From assembly GCF_031583065.1 (NCBI RefSeq), contig NZ_CP134053.1:186001-250000 (forward strand): 64,000 nt of DNA. The letters run 5' to 3'. A model generated the notes under the pieces. The model made no database searches. It was not told the DNA's origin and saw only the letters and a program-made list of their open reading frames with translations. The position numbers and the translations under genes were made by a program. This document shows positions 34,235 to 42,846 of the stretch, one piece after another (positions within the stretch are counted from its first letter, which is position 1; each line of letters begins with the position of its first letter). Source of the DNA: Streptomyces sp. CGMCC 4.7035 (GTDB lineage Bacteria > Actinomycetota > Actinomycetes > Streptomycetales > Streptomycetaceae).

Positions 34235-35728
34235 TCAGTAGGCCCCGGTGCCCGCGAGGACGGCCCGCACCGTCCGCACCAGCACCTCGAGGTCGACGGA
34301 CGGCGACCAGTTGTCCACGTACCGCAGGTCCAGAGCGATCGTCTCGTCCCAGGAGAGGTCGGACCGGCCGCTGACCTGCCACAGGCCGGTCAGGCCGGGC
34401 TTGACGGCCAGTCTGCGCAGCTCCACCTCGTCGTAGCCGGCGACCTCGTCCGGCAGGGGTGGCCGTGGGCCCACCAGGGACATGTGTCCCTGCACCACGT
34501 TGAACAGCTGGGGCAGTTCGTCCAGGGAGTAGCGGCGCAGCACCCGGCCGACGCGGGTGATCCGGGGATCGTGGCGGATCTTGAACATCCGGCCGTCCTG
34601 CTCGTTGGTCGCGGCCAACTTGTGCTTCAACCGCTCCGCGTCCGCGACCATGGTGCGGAACTTCGCCATGGTGAAGGGCTTCCCCCCGCGGCCGATGCGG
34701 GTCTGCCGGTGCACGACGGGGCCCGGGGAGTCCAGCCATACGGTGAGGGCCACGACCACGAACACCGGGGCCAGCAGCACGATCAGCAGTGCCGCGCCCA
34801 GCCGGTCGGTCGCCGACTTCAGCAGCGTCGCGCATCCCTGCCTCAGGGGCGGTGCCACGTCCAGCAGCGTGAGCCCGGCCACCGAGGAGACGCCCACCCG
34901 GCGCCGGGCCACCTCGGTCAGGCCCGGTACGACCACGAGCGGGCACTCCTCGCTGTGCAGTGCCCACGACAGCCGCCTCAGGCGCGGTCCGGTCATGCAC
35001 GGCCCCGGTACGACGAGGACGACGTCCACGTCGAGCTGCTGGGCCGCTTCCAGTACCGGGGCGGAGTCGGTCGACATGTGCGGTGGCGCCTGCCGGTCGA
35101 GACGCGCTGCGACCGGGGCCAGCACATGCGGGTCCTCGTCGCCGATCGCGCACACCCCGACGACGACGAACTCATGGTCGGCCCGCTTCGCGAGGTGGCT
35201 CACCAGACCGTCGACGGCGTTCGCCTCGCCGATCACCAGGGCCCGGCGGATGGCCTGGCCGCCGCGGCGCCGGGCCATCAGATGACGGTGGATCAGCGTG
35301 TGCACGACGGCGCTCGTCGGGGCGCAGGGCGCCAGGGCGGCCATGGCCAGGAGGAACGGGGACTCCTCGCCCGTCGCCGCCCGGACCACCGCGAGCACTC
35401 CGACCAGCACGAGCCAGTCCTGCAGCGCGGGGCCGAGGTTGTGGCGCTCACCGAGACGGCGTTCGGCGTAACGGTCCCGTGCGCCGCGCACGAGCAGCCA
35501 TACCGCGGCCGCCACCAACGCGTAGGCGACGGCATGCGTGCTGTCGGCCAGCGTGAAGGCCAGAAGGACCGGCAGCAGGGCGCCGACCGCGTCGCCGAGG
35601 ACCGCTGCCGGTCCGTACCAGGGCGGTTTGCCGGTGCGGCGCCCGGCCGGTGGCTGCTTCCGGATGACATGTGTCTGCACGGGTCTCGGTACTGGTACAT
35701 GGGGCATGGTCTCCCCGAACAGCCACAT
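34235..35728 (-). CDS. Undecaprenyl-phosphate sugar phosphotransferase (initiating exopolysaccharide transferase)
   Basis: A 497-residue polyprenyl phosphate hexose-1-phosphate transferase (WbaP/CpsE type) that starts repeat-unit synthesis. The N-terminal part has several membrane helices (AVLGDAVGALLPVLLAFTLA, DWLVLVGVLAVVRAA) and a Rossmann-like region (ALVIGEANAVDGLVSHLAKR); a further helix (LLIVLLAPVFVVVALTVWL) leads to the catalytic domain with KFRTMVADAE, RVLRRYSLDELPQLFNVVQG, MSLVGPRPPLPDEV and VKPGLTGLWQVSGRSDLSWD. Start: ATG at 35728 has GGAGG four bases upstream; ATG at 35707 or 35749 is possible. The sugar (often galactose or glucose) is not predictable. Confidence 0.9.
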   Translation of the reverse strand: MWLFGETMPHVPVPRPVQTHVIRKQPPAGRRTGKPPWYGPAAVLGDAVGALLPVLLAFTLADSTHAVAYALVAAAVWLLVRGARDRYAERRLGERHNLGPALQDWLVLVGVLAVVRAATGEESPFLLAMAALAPCAPTSAVVHTLIHRHLMARRRGGQAIRRALVIGEANAVDGLVSHLAKRADHEFVVVGVCAIGDEDPHVLAPVAARLDRQAPPHMSTDSAPVLEAAQQLDVDVVLVVPGPCMTGPRLRRLSWALHSEECPLVVVPGLTEVARRRVGVSSVAGLTLLDVAPPLRQGCATLLKSATDRLGAALLIVLLAPVFVVVALTVWLDSPGPVVHRQTRIGRGGKPFTMAKFRTMVADAERLKHKLAATNEQDGRMFKIRHDPRITRVGRVLRRYSLDELPQLFNVVQGHMSLVGPRPPLPDEVAGYDEVELRRLAVKPGLTGLWQVSGRSDLSWDETIALDLRYVDNWSPSVDLEVLVRTVRAVLAGTGAY

Positions 35729-35931
35729 TCGCCCTCCAAACGGGATCAAAAGCGACTAATCGAGTGTGAACGGATGTCCACGGGGGAGCGGGGCGCGACG
35801 CTGGGTCCCGGGGAACTCTCACCCGATCTGCCCCACCTTTTGTGGAGTCGCTTTCGTGGAGACGGCCAGAGGCGGTAGCGCTGCTCAGCGCGTGATCCGG
35901 AGCGTGGGACGAACTCTCGACGGGTGCAGAA

Positions 35932-35968
35932 GAGGGGCCGGGGTCGCGTCCTGCGACCCCGGCCCCTC
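35932..35968. terminator. Terminator of the Fe-S oxidoreductase gene
   Basis: Sixteen-bp perfect stem GAGGGGCCGGGGTCGC / GCGACCCCGGCCCCTC with a 5-base loop, just beyond the minus-strand gene ending at 35991. Confidence 0.85.
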
Positions 35969-35990
35969 GGTGGCGTACGAACGCCGGCTG

Positions 35991-38258
35991 CTACTTCACC
36001 GGCTCCGGCTCCGGCCGGCTCTCCGTCTCCGCCTCGCCCGCCGGGTCGGCCGGCGTCTTGACGGAGTCGAGGAGCAGCTGGGCGACGTCCACGACCTGGA
36101 TGGACTCCTTCGCCTTGCCATCGTTCTTCTTCCCGTTCACCGAGTCCGTGAGCATGACCAGGCAGAACGGGCAGGCGGTCGAGACGATGTCCGGGTTGAG
36201 GGAGAGGGCCTCGTCGACGCGCTCGTTGTTGATGCGCTTGCCGATCCGCTCCTCCATCCACATCCGCGCACCACCGGCGCCACAGCAGAAGCCGCGCTCC
36301 TTGTGGCGGTGCATCTCCTCGTTCCTGAGGCCCGGGACCTTGCCGATGATCTCGCGCGGCGGCGTGTAGATCTTGTTGTGGCGGCCCAGGTAGCAGGGGT
36401 CGTGGTAGGTGATGATGCCCTCGACCGGGGTGACCGGGATCAGCTTGCCCTCGTCCACCAGGTGCTGGAGCAGCTGGGTGTGGTGGATGACCTCGTAGTC
36501 GCCGCCGAGCTGCGGGTACTCGTTGCCGATCGTGTTGAGGCAGTGCGGGCAGGTGGCGACGATCTTCTTCGCGGACTTCGGCTTCTTGGTCGACTCGTCC
36601 TCGTCGTCCTCGCCGAATGCCATGTTCAGCGCGGCCACGTTCTCCATGCCGAGCTCCTGGAACAGGGGCTCGTTGCCCAGGCGGCGGGCGGAGTCACCGG
36701 TGCACTTCTCGTCGCCGCCCATGATCGCGAACTTGACGCCCGCGATGTGGAGGAGTTCGGCGAACGCCTTCGTCGTCTTCTTGGCGCGGTCCTCCAGGGC
36801 ACCCGCACAGCCGACCCAGTAGAGGTACTCGACCTCGGTGAGGTCCTCGATGTCCCGGCCCACGACCGGCACCTCGAAGTCGACCTCCTTGGTCCACTCC
36901 AGGCGCTGCTTCTTGGCCAGGCCCCAGGGATTGCCCTTCTTCTCCAGGTTCTTGAGCATCGTGCCCGCCTCGGACGGGAACGCGGACTCGATCATGACCT
37001 GGTAGCGGCGCATGTCGACGATGTGGTCGACGTGCTCGATGTCGACCGGGCACTGCTCGACGCAGGCGCCGCAGGTGGTGCAGGACCACAGGACGTCCGG
37101 GTCGATGACGCCGTTCTCCTCGGCGGTGCCGATCAGCGGACGCTCGGCCTCGGCGAGAGCGGCGGCGGGGACGTCCTTCAGCTGCTCCTCGGAGGCCTTC
37201 TCCTCGCCCTCCATCGTCTTGCCGCCGCCGGCCAGCAGGTACGGCGCCTTGGCGTGCGCGTGGTCGCGCAGCGACATGATCAGCAGCTTCGGCGAGAGCG
37301 GCTTGCCGGTGTTCCAGGCGGGGCACTGCGACTGGCAGCGGCCGCACTCGGTGCAGGTGGAGAAGTCCAGCAGGCCCTTCCAGGAGAACTGCTCGACCTG
37401 GGAGACGCCGAAGACGTCGTCGTCGCCCGGGTCCTCGAAGTCGATCGCCTTGCCGCCGCTCGTCATCGGCTGCAGCGCGCCCAGCGCGGTGGAGCCGTCC
37501 GCGTTGCGCTTGAACCAGATGTTCGGGAAGGCGAGGAAGCGATGCCAGGCCACACCCATGTTGGTGTTCAGGCTCACCGTGATCATCCAGATCATGGTGG
37601 TGCCCAGCTTGATCATCGCGAAGAGGTAGGTGAGGTTCTGCAGCGTCGTGAGGCTGAGGCCCTTGAAGGCCAGGATCAGCGGATACGAGGCGAAGTACGC
37701 GGCCTCGTAGTGGTCCACGTGGTGCAGGGCGCCCTCAAGGCCGCGCAGAGCCATGATCGCCAGACCGATGGTGAAGATGACGTACTCGACGAAGTACGCC
37801 TGACCCATCTTCGAGCCCGCGAACCGGGACTTGCGGCCGGGCCGCGACGGCAGGCTCAGCAGGCGGATGACCATCAGCGTGACGATGCCGAGCGTGGTCA
37901 TGGTGCCGATGAACTCGATGTAGAGCTCGTACGGCAGGAAGTCGCCGACGACGGGGAGCGTCCAGTCGGCCTGGAAGAGCTGGCCGTAGGCGTTGATGAT
38001 CGTCGGCGGCAGCGTCAGGAAGCCGATGGCCACGAACCAGTGGGCGATGCCCACGATGCCCCACCGGTTCATCCGGGTGTGGCCGAGGAACTCCCTGACC
38101 AGCGTCACGCTGCGCTGGTAGGGGTTGTCGGTCCGGCTGTCGGCGGGGACGGGCTGGCCGAGCTTGAAGTACCGGACGAACTGACCGATGGCACGTGCGA
38201 GCAGCGCGACGCCGACTACGGTCAGGACCAGCGACACGATGATCGCGGCGAGTTGCAT
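35991..38258 (-). CDS. Membrane-bound heterodisulfide-reductase-like (Fe-S) oxidoreductase
   Basis: A 755-residue fusion. Residues 1-245 form a NarI-like transmembrane part with six or so helices (AIIVSLVLTVVGVALLARAI, HWFVAIGFLTLPPTIINAYG). Two ferredoxin-type 4Fe-4S motifs follow, CTECGRCQSQCP and CTTCGACVEQCP. The C-terminal part has the paired cysteine-rich CCG domains (YWVGCAG, CPHCLNTI, YHDPCYLGRHN, RGFCCGAGGARMW). It probably passes electrons from a soluble donor to quinone, and in actinobacteria is linked to acyl-CoA dehydrogenase metabolism. ATG at 38258 follows GAGGAG. It looks like a chromosomal housekeeping gene caught between parts of the exopolysaccharide locus. Confidence 0.9.
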   Translation of the reverse strand: MQLAAIIVSLVLTVVGVALLARAIGQFVRYFKLGQPVPADSRTDNPYQRSVTLVREFLGHTRMNRWGIVGIAHWFVAIGFLTLPPTIINAYGQLFQADWTLPVVGDFLPYELYIEFIGTMTTLGIVTLMVIRLLSLPSRPGRKSRFAGSKMGQAYFVEYVIFTIGLAIMALRGLEGALHHVDHYEAAYFASYPLILAFKGLSLTTLQNLTYLFAMIKLGTTMIWMITVSLNTNMGVAWHRFLAFPNIWFKRNADGSTALGALQPMTSGGKAIDFEDPGDDDVFGVSQVEQFSWKGLLDFSTCTECGRCQSQCPAWNTGKPLSPKLLIMSLRDHAHAKAPYLLAGGGKTMEGEEKASEEQLKDVPAAALAEAERPLIGTAEENGVIDPDVLWSCTTCGACVEQCPVDIEHVDHIVDMRRYQVMIESAFPSEAGTMLKNLEKKGNPWGLAKKQRLEWTKEVDFEVPVVGRDIEDLTEVEYLYWVGCAGALEDRAKKTTKAFAELLHIAGVKFAIMGGDEKCTGDSARRLGNEPLFQELGMENVAALNMAFGEDDEDESTKKPKSAKKIVATCPHCLNTIGNEYPQLGGDYEVIHHTQLLQHLVDEGKLIPVTPVEGIITYHDPCYLGRHNKIYTPPREIIGKVPGLRNEEMHRHKERGFCCGAGGARMWMEERIGKRINNERVDEALSLNPDIVSTACPFCLVMLTDSVNGKKNDGKAKESIQVVDVAQLLLDSVKTPADPAGEAETESRPEPEPVK

Positions 38259-38331
38259 TTGGGGGCTCCTCGGGCCTGCGAGGGGGGTTGCGTTTCCTCC
38301 GATGCACTTCCTGTGTACTCCGAAGGCGTGA

Positions 38332-38345
38332 TTACTAAGCAGTAA
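38332..38345. promoter_or_regulatory. Candidate operator upstream of the Fe-S oxidoreductase
   Basis: Perfect inverted repeat TTACT-AAGC-AGTAA, 74 bases upstream of the minus-strand ATG and inside an AT-rich promoter-like patch. The form suits a TetR-family repressor dimer; none is encoded nearby. Confidence 0.4.
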
Positions 38346-38840
38346 CTTATGTAGTCGGTCTGAGACTACCCACTTATCCCGCTGCACTGTAGTGGCGCAA
38401 ACGGTGATCTGCGTCGCTGTGGGAAGCCGCAGCGGTCCGCCGTCGCGCACGCCGTCGGCGGAGCCCCGGTGGTGCTGGGTCCCGGCCACCTTACGGGGTG
38501 GTGATCACGCGCCGTCACGGGCGGCGGTCCGCCTCGGTGACCCCTCTCCTCCGGGTGGAGCCGTACTGCATATGGCTCCGGCCTGTATGGAAGCGGCGCG
38601 CTTCCCTATCTTTCCCAAAAGCGTCGGTTACGTTCTGTTCATTCCGTTTACCCCTCTTTGGCGACTATGTCGCTTCGGTGCACCAGGGGCCGCACCCGGC
38701 CTGCACATGGGGGCGGCCTTTGCGGCGAATCCGCCAACCGATGCGGGGTTGCGGCGGTTCCTTGCGGTTTCAGGAACGGTGACAAGTGGGGCTCAGAGTC
38801 CCTTTTGTCGGAATATCCGGCTAAGTCTAGGAGGAAAGTC
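38346..38840. other. Divergent intergenic region, about 500 bases
   Basis: Lies between the Fe-S oxidoreductase and the epimerase. It should hold both promoters. The right half has T-rich stretches (TTCATTCCGTTTACCCCTC) uncommon for this genome. No gene supported. Confidence 0.45.
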
Positions 38841-39836
38841 GTGGCTGGTGTCGATGCTGTGGTGACGGGTGCGGGGGGGTTCATCGGAGGGCACCTCACG
38901 CGGGCGCTGCTCGCGGAGGGCAGGTCTGTGCGAGCTGTCGACCGCAAGCCGTTGCGCGATTGGTATCAGGTTCACGACGGGGCCTTGAATGTGGTCCGGG
39001 ATGTCTCGTTGCTCGATTCCTGCCATGAGGTACTGGACGGGGGCGCCGGGGAGGTCTACCACCTTGCGGCCGACATGGGGGGAATGGGTTTCATCGAGAG
39101 CAACAAAGCCGCGTGCATGCTCTCGGTCCTGTCCAGTACGCACATGCTGCTCGCAGCCCGGGACGCAGGGGTGGGACGTTATTTCTATTCCTCGTCGGCG
39201 TGTGTGTACGCGGCGCACAAGCAGACCGAGGCCGAGGTGCTCCCGCTGCGGGAGGAGGACGCCTACCCGGCCATGCCCGAGGACGGTTATGGCTGGGAGA
39301 AGCTGTTCAGCGAGCGCATGGCACGTCATTTCCGCGAGGACTACGGGCTGACGACTCGCGTCGCGCGCTATCACAACGTCTACGGCCCGTTCGGTACCTG
39401 GACGGGCGGTCGTGAGAAGGCGCCCGCCGCAGCGTGCCGCAAGGTGGCACAGGCTGTGCTCACGGGTGGGCAGGAGATCGAGATCTGGGGCGATGGTGAG
39501 CAGACCCGGAGCTTCACGTACATCGACGACTGCGTGGAGGGAACGATGCGGCTGGCGCGCAGTGAGTGCGCCGAGCCGCTCAACATCGGGTCCGACCGGC
39601 TGGTCTCCATCAACCAGCTCTACGCGATCGTCGAGCAGATCGCCGGCGTGAGGTTGGAGCACCGCCATGTTCCGGGTCCGCTCGGTGTGCGTGGCCGCAA
39701 CAGCGACAACACGCGCGTCCGCAAGGAACTGGGCTGGGAACCGGAAGTCTCGCTGCTCGACGGCTTGGAGGCCACCTATCGCTGGGTGTACGACCAGGTG
39801 ACAGCACAGCTCCAGGGCCGGCCCTATCAGCGCTGA
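38841..39836 (+). CDS. GDP-mannose 3,5-epimerase-type sugar nucleotide epimerase
   Basis: A 331-residue extended SDR. NAD-binding motif VVTGAGGFIGGHLTRALL is near the start, the catalytic Tyr-x-x-x-Lys is in DGYGWEKLFSE, and several blocks match plant GDP-mannose 3,5-epimerase as I remember it: LAADMGGMGFIESNK, HNVYGPFGTWTGGREKAPAA, WGDGEQTRSFTYIDDCVEG, LNIGSDRLVSINQ and GPLGVRGRNSDNTRVRKELG. That enzyme makes GDP-L-galactose or GDP-L-gulose. GTG at 38841 is preceded by AGGAGGA. It begins a short transcript with the WecG-type transferase and implies an unusual L-hexose in the polymer. Confidence 0.85.
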   Translation: MAGVDAVVTGAGGFIGGHLTRALLAEGRSVRAVDRKPLRDWYQVHDGALNVVRDVSLLDSCHEVLDGGAGEVYHLAADMGGMGFIESNKAACMLSVLSSTHMLLAARDAGVGRYFYSSSACVYAAHKQTEAEVLPLREEDAYPAMPEDGYGWEKLFSERMARHFREDYGLTTRVARYHNVYGPFGTWTGGREKAPAAACRKVAQAVLTGGQEIEIWGDGEQTRSFTYIDDCVEGTMRLARSECAEPLNIGSDRLVSINQLYAIVEQIAGVRLEHRHVPGPLGVRGRNSDNTRVRKELGWEPEVSLLDGLEATYRWVYDQVTAQLQGRPYQR

Positions 39837-39935
39837 CCGCGGCACGCGCGTGGTCGACGACAACACGGTCACCCACCTGGGTCGGGACGGCGATCGGGCC
39901 TGCCGACGCGGCAGTGGACGCCTTGGAGGATATGG

Positions 39936-40712
39936 ATGGCAAGGGAACAGATGAGGGTGCAGGTTCTCGGCGTGGGCATCAGCGCCGTGAATCCGGAATC
40001 CGCTGTCGAGGCCATCGAGGGGTGGATCGAGACAGGGCAGCGGTCGTACGTGTGCGTCACGGGCGTCCACGGAGTCATGGAATCCCAGCGCGATCCCGCC
40101 CTCCGCCGCATCCATAACGCTTCGGGACTCACCGTCCCTGACGGAATGCCCATGGTCTGGGCGGGGCACCGGGTCGGCGCCCCCTGGATGAGCCAGGTAC
40201 GTGGCGCCGACCTGATGTTCTCGGTTCTGCAGCGTGCCGCGGAGCGCGGCTGGTCGTCCTATTTGTATGGCGGAGCGGACGGGGTTCCGGAACTGCTCGC
40301 CCAGAACCTGGCTCGCCGCATCCCCGCACTGAAGATCGTGGGTGCGTACTCCCCTCCTTTCAGGGCGCTCACCCCGGAAGAGGACGAGGAGGTCGTGCGC
40401 CGCATCAACGACAGCGGAGCCGATCTCGTCTGGGTGGGCCTGTCCACCCCGAAGCAGGAGCGTTGGATGGCGGAGCATCGCGAACGTCTCGATGCTTCCG
40501 TCCTCCTCGGCGTCGGAGCGGCCTTCGACTTCCACGCCGGTCTCATGCGACAGGCTCCGGGATGGATGCGACGCCATGGTCTTGAATGGTCGTATCGGCT
40601 GTGCAAAGAGCCTCGTCGGCTGTGGCGACGCTACCTCCGTAACAATCCGGAATTCATGGCGCGCATTGCCCTGAGGCCGCCCCGGCTGACGCCCGGCGAC
40701 GAACCGCTGTGA
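39936..40712 (+). CDS. WecG/TagA/CpsF-family glycosyltransferase (GT26)
   Basis: A 258-residue membrane-associated transferase. Family signatures: TVPDGMPMVWAGHRVG (with the catalytic-region aspartate in PDG), RVRG-like VRGADLMFSVLQRA, SSYLYGGADGVPELLAQNL, GAYSPPF, and DLVWVGLSTPKQERWM. These enzymes usually add the second sugar to undecaprenyl-PP-linked HexNAc or hexose. ATG at 39936 has GGAGGA six bases upstream. It follows the epimerase by 99 bases and is closed by two strong hairpins. Confidence 0.92.
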   Translation: MAREQMRVQVLGVGISAVNPESAVEAIEGWIETGQRSYVCVTGVHGVMESQRDPALRRIHNASGLTVPDGMPMVWAGHRVGAPWMSQVRGADLMFSVLQRAAERGWSSYLYGGADGVPELLAQNLARRIPALKIVGAYSPPFRALTPEEDEEVVRRINDSGADLVWVGLSTPKQERWMAEHRERLDASVLLGVGAAFDFHAGLMRQAPGWMRRHGLEWSYRLCKEPRRLWRRYLRNNPEFMARIALRPPRLTPGDEPL

Positions 40713-40748
40713 GAACTTTCCGTCTCCACCACCGATGGCGTGTCCCGG

Positions 40749-40782
40749 GCAAGCCGCAGCCGACCGTTCGGCTGCGGCTTGC
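40749..40782. terminator. Hairpin terminator after the WecG-type gene
   Basis: Fifteen-bp stem GCAAGCCGCAGCCGA / TCGGCTGCGGCTTGC with a CCGT loop. Confidence 0.85.
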
Positions 40783-40851
40783 CTGTGCGGACTGAACGCG
40801 ACCGGTCGGGCGAGACGTCAAAAAAGCTGATCCACGTAAAACGTTGCCTGC

Positions 40852-40896
40852 CGCGGCTCGGGGGCGGGCGCCTCAGGCGCCCGCCCCCGAGCCGCG
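40852..40896. terminator. Very long perfect hairpin between convergent genes
   Basis: Twenty-one-bp perfect inverted repeat (CGCGGCTCGGGGGCGGGCGC... and its complement) around a TCA loop, 66 bases before the end of the convergent DUF4012 gene. Acts as terminator for that gene, backing up the hairpin at 40749. Confidence 0.8.
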
Positions 40897-40962
40897 CGTG
40901 CCCGGTCATGTCCACCCCTGACCGGCACTTCGTGCCGGCACGCCCGCACCCGCTCAGGCACC

Positions 40963-42846
40963 TCAGGCACCCCTTGGCTTCAACGTGGCCCGCAGCGGCG
41001 TCACCAGGGGCTGCTGCAACAGGGCGGGGGTGCCGTTCGCGTGTGGTTCCCGAAGGTGCAGTACCAGCGTGCGGCTGGAGCCGGAGGGCAGTTCCAGGTC
41101 CGTCGTGAACACGGAGTGGCGGCGTTCGACGCCGGACGTGAGCATCGTCGGGTGGCCGTCGAGGGTGGCACTGGTGAGGCTGGCTCCGGCCCCGGCGTAG
41201 TACGACACCAGGAGCCGGTTGTCACCCGGCCGGGTGGGGTAGGGCCGGCGGTCCTCGCGCAGGGTGACGTAACTGGGCAGGCCGGAGGCCGGGGCCCGGT
41301 TGGTCAGCGTCATGGTGACGGTGACCGGGCGGTCGCCGCGGGAGCAGCCGCCTGCTTCCCAGACCAGGCTCCGGTCGAGGTAGTAGTCCAGCTTGGAGCC
41401 CGCGGCGTTGTTCACGACGAGCCCCGCGAAGGGGCCGGGGGTGTCCGGGAGCGTGCCCGAGTAGGGGCGCGACTCGATCAGGCGCTGCTCTTCCGTGTGG
41501 GCGCTCCACACCTTCAGCCGGCCCTCCTGCTGGGCGTCGTTCACGGCGACGAGCAGCGCGGGCAGCCGGTGTGTGTCGTCGGCCGCCGAGATCAGGGGCC
41601 CGGCGGCGGCGCGGGCCGCGTCGACGAAGAACGCCTTGCGGCGCCCGACGTCGTCGTAGAGGGCGTAGCTGGCCCGTTCGGTGAGGTCCACGACATTGTC
41701 GGCGGTGAGCCGGGTGCCGTCGGCCATGCCGGCCGGGCCGGTGACCCGCAGGAAACGGCTCAGCGTCACGGGGTCGATGGCGATCACGCCGTCCACGCGC
41801 TCGCCGGTGTGCTCGCGCCAGGCCGCGGCCCAGATGCGGGCGGCGTAGGGGAAGTGCGGGCTCATGTTGGAGTTGGCCCATACATGCGTGGGATCGCTGC
41901 CCCGGTAGCGAGCCGCGAAGTCGGCTCCCAGGTCGATGTCCGCCTTCGCCGTGGCCATCTCGGTGTTGTTGCCGAACCGCTCGAAGGACAGATGGCCCCG
42001 CTCGGCCCGCAGCACGGCGAAGGCCCCCGGCAGGCCCCCGGTGCCGCGTGCCTCGGCGAGGTTCTGGAAGGCGAGGAAGTAGCGCCGTTCCCCTTGTGCG
42101 CCGAGCATCGACGGCAGCACGCGGGCCGCCACGGAGGCGTCGGTCATCACAGGTGCGAGGCGGTCGAGCTGCTGTGCGAGCCCGGCACGGGCCCGGTCGG
42201 CCGCCGGCAGCCAGCTCGAACGGGGCAGGTCGTGGACGTCGGCCCGGACCTCGGCGGCCACGCGCGTGGCCCGGTCGACGTCCGGCGCGTGCTGCTGCAA
42301 CGTCGTGAGGGCCTCGGACATCCCGTCGCCGCTGCCGTCCGGCGTGGGCCGGGGCAAGGCGTGTACCAGCGGGTTCAGCACGTCGCCGGCCAGGCGGTCC
42401 GCCGCGTGGGCGGCGCCGCGTACGGTCCTGACCGGGTCCCCGAGGAAGGGCAGGGCGGCGGCCGAGTACCAGGCCGGGCCGGTGGTGAGGCGATGGGCCC
42501 GCGCGGCGTGGGCGGCCGCGGAACGCACCGCCTGCTCCACGGCCCGGGGGGACATGGGCTGCGCCCCGGCGGCGGAGGCGGGTGTCGCCTGGCGTGCCAT
42601 CGACTGCCGCAGCGCGTCGAGGTCCTGCTGAGCCGCCATCAGCTCCGAACGGGCCAGCAGGCCGGTGACAGCGATCCAGGCGGCGCCGGCCAGCGGGAGC
42701 GACGCGGCTGCCAGAACGGCGTACCCGAGTGCGCGACGGCGACCCGGCGCCCGCTCATCCGAGCGGCTGGGGCGGGGCACGGGGACGGCGTCCCGATCCA
42801 GACCGGGACGCCGTGATACCGCCGTGGAGAGGTCCCGATCCGTCAT
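40963..42846 (-). CDS. DUF4012 domain-containing membrane-anchored protein
   Basis: A 627-residue protein. A cytoplasmic basic N-terminus (1-37), one membrane helix (about 38-62, LGYAVLAAASLPLAGAAWIA), a helical stalk (about 65-240) and then the DUF4012 domain (about 250-480) with YFLAFQNLAEARGTGGLPGA, HVWANSNMSPHFPYAARIWA and ERVDGVIAIDPVTLSRFLRV. The segment resembles the LytR-CpsA-Psr superfamily in outline, which attach polymers to the cell wall; catalysis by this protein is unproven. Its ATG overlaps the stop of the LAHTG protein gene (ATGA), a strong hint of joint action in anchoring the polysaccharide. Confidence 0.85.
   Translation of the reverse strand: MTDRDLSTAVSRRPGLDRDAVPVPRPSRSDERAPGRRRALGYAVLAAASLPLAGAAWIAVTGLLARSELMAAQQDLDALRQSMARQATPASAAGAQPMSPRAVEQAVRSAAAHAARAHRLTTGPAWYSAAALPFLGDPVRTVRGAAHAADRLAGDVLNPLVHALPRPTPDGSGDGMSEALTTLQQHAPDVDRATRVAAEVRADVHDLPRSSWLPAADRARAGLAQQLDRLAPVMTDASVAARVLPSMLGAQGERRYFLAFQNLAEARGTGGLPGAFAVLRAERGHLSFERFGNNTEMATAKADIDLGADFAARYRGSDPTHVWANSNMSPHFPYAARIWAAAWREHTGERVDGVIAIDPVTLSRFLRVTGPAGMADGTRLTADNVVDLTERASYALYDDVGRRKAFFVDAARAAAGPLISAADDTHRLPALLVAVNDAQQEGRLKVWSAHTEEQRLIESRPYSGTLPDTPGPFAGLVVNNAAGSKLDYYLDRSLVWEAGGCSRGDRPVTVTMTLTNRAPASGLPSYVTLREDRRPYPTRPGDNRLLVSYYAGAGASLTSATLDGHPTMLTSGVERRHSVFTTDLELPSGSSRTLVLHLREPHANGTPALLQQPLVTPLRATLKPRGA

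Noticed and set aside
35766..38345. 859-codon open frame antisense to the Fe-S oxidoreductase
   Set aside because: Same cause; its product is repetitive in Arg/Asp/Val/His and matches the complement of a conserved gene.
38793..40577. 594-codon minus-strand frame over the epimerase and WecG-type genes
   Set aside because: Covers two confident plus-strand genes with clear ribosome sites.
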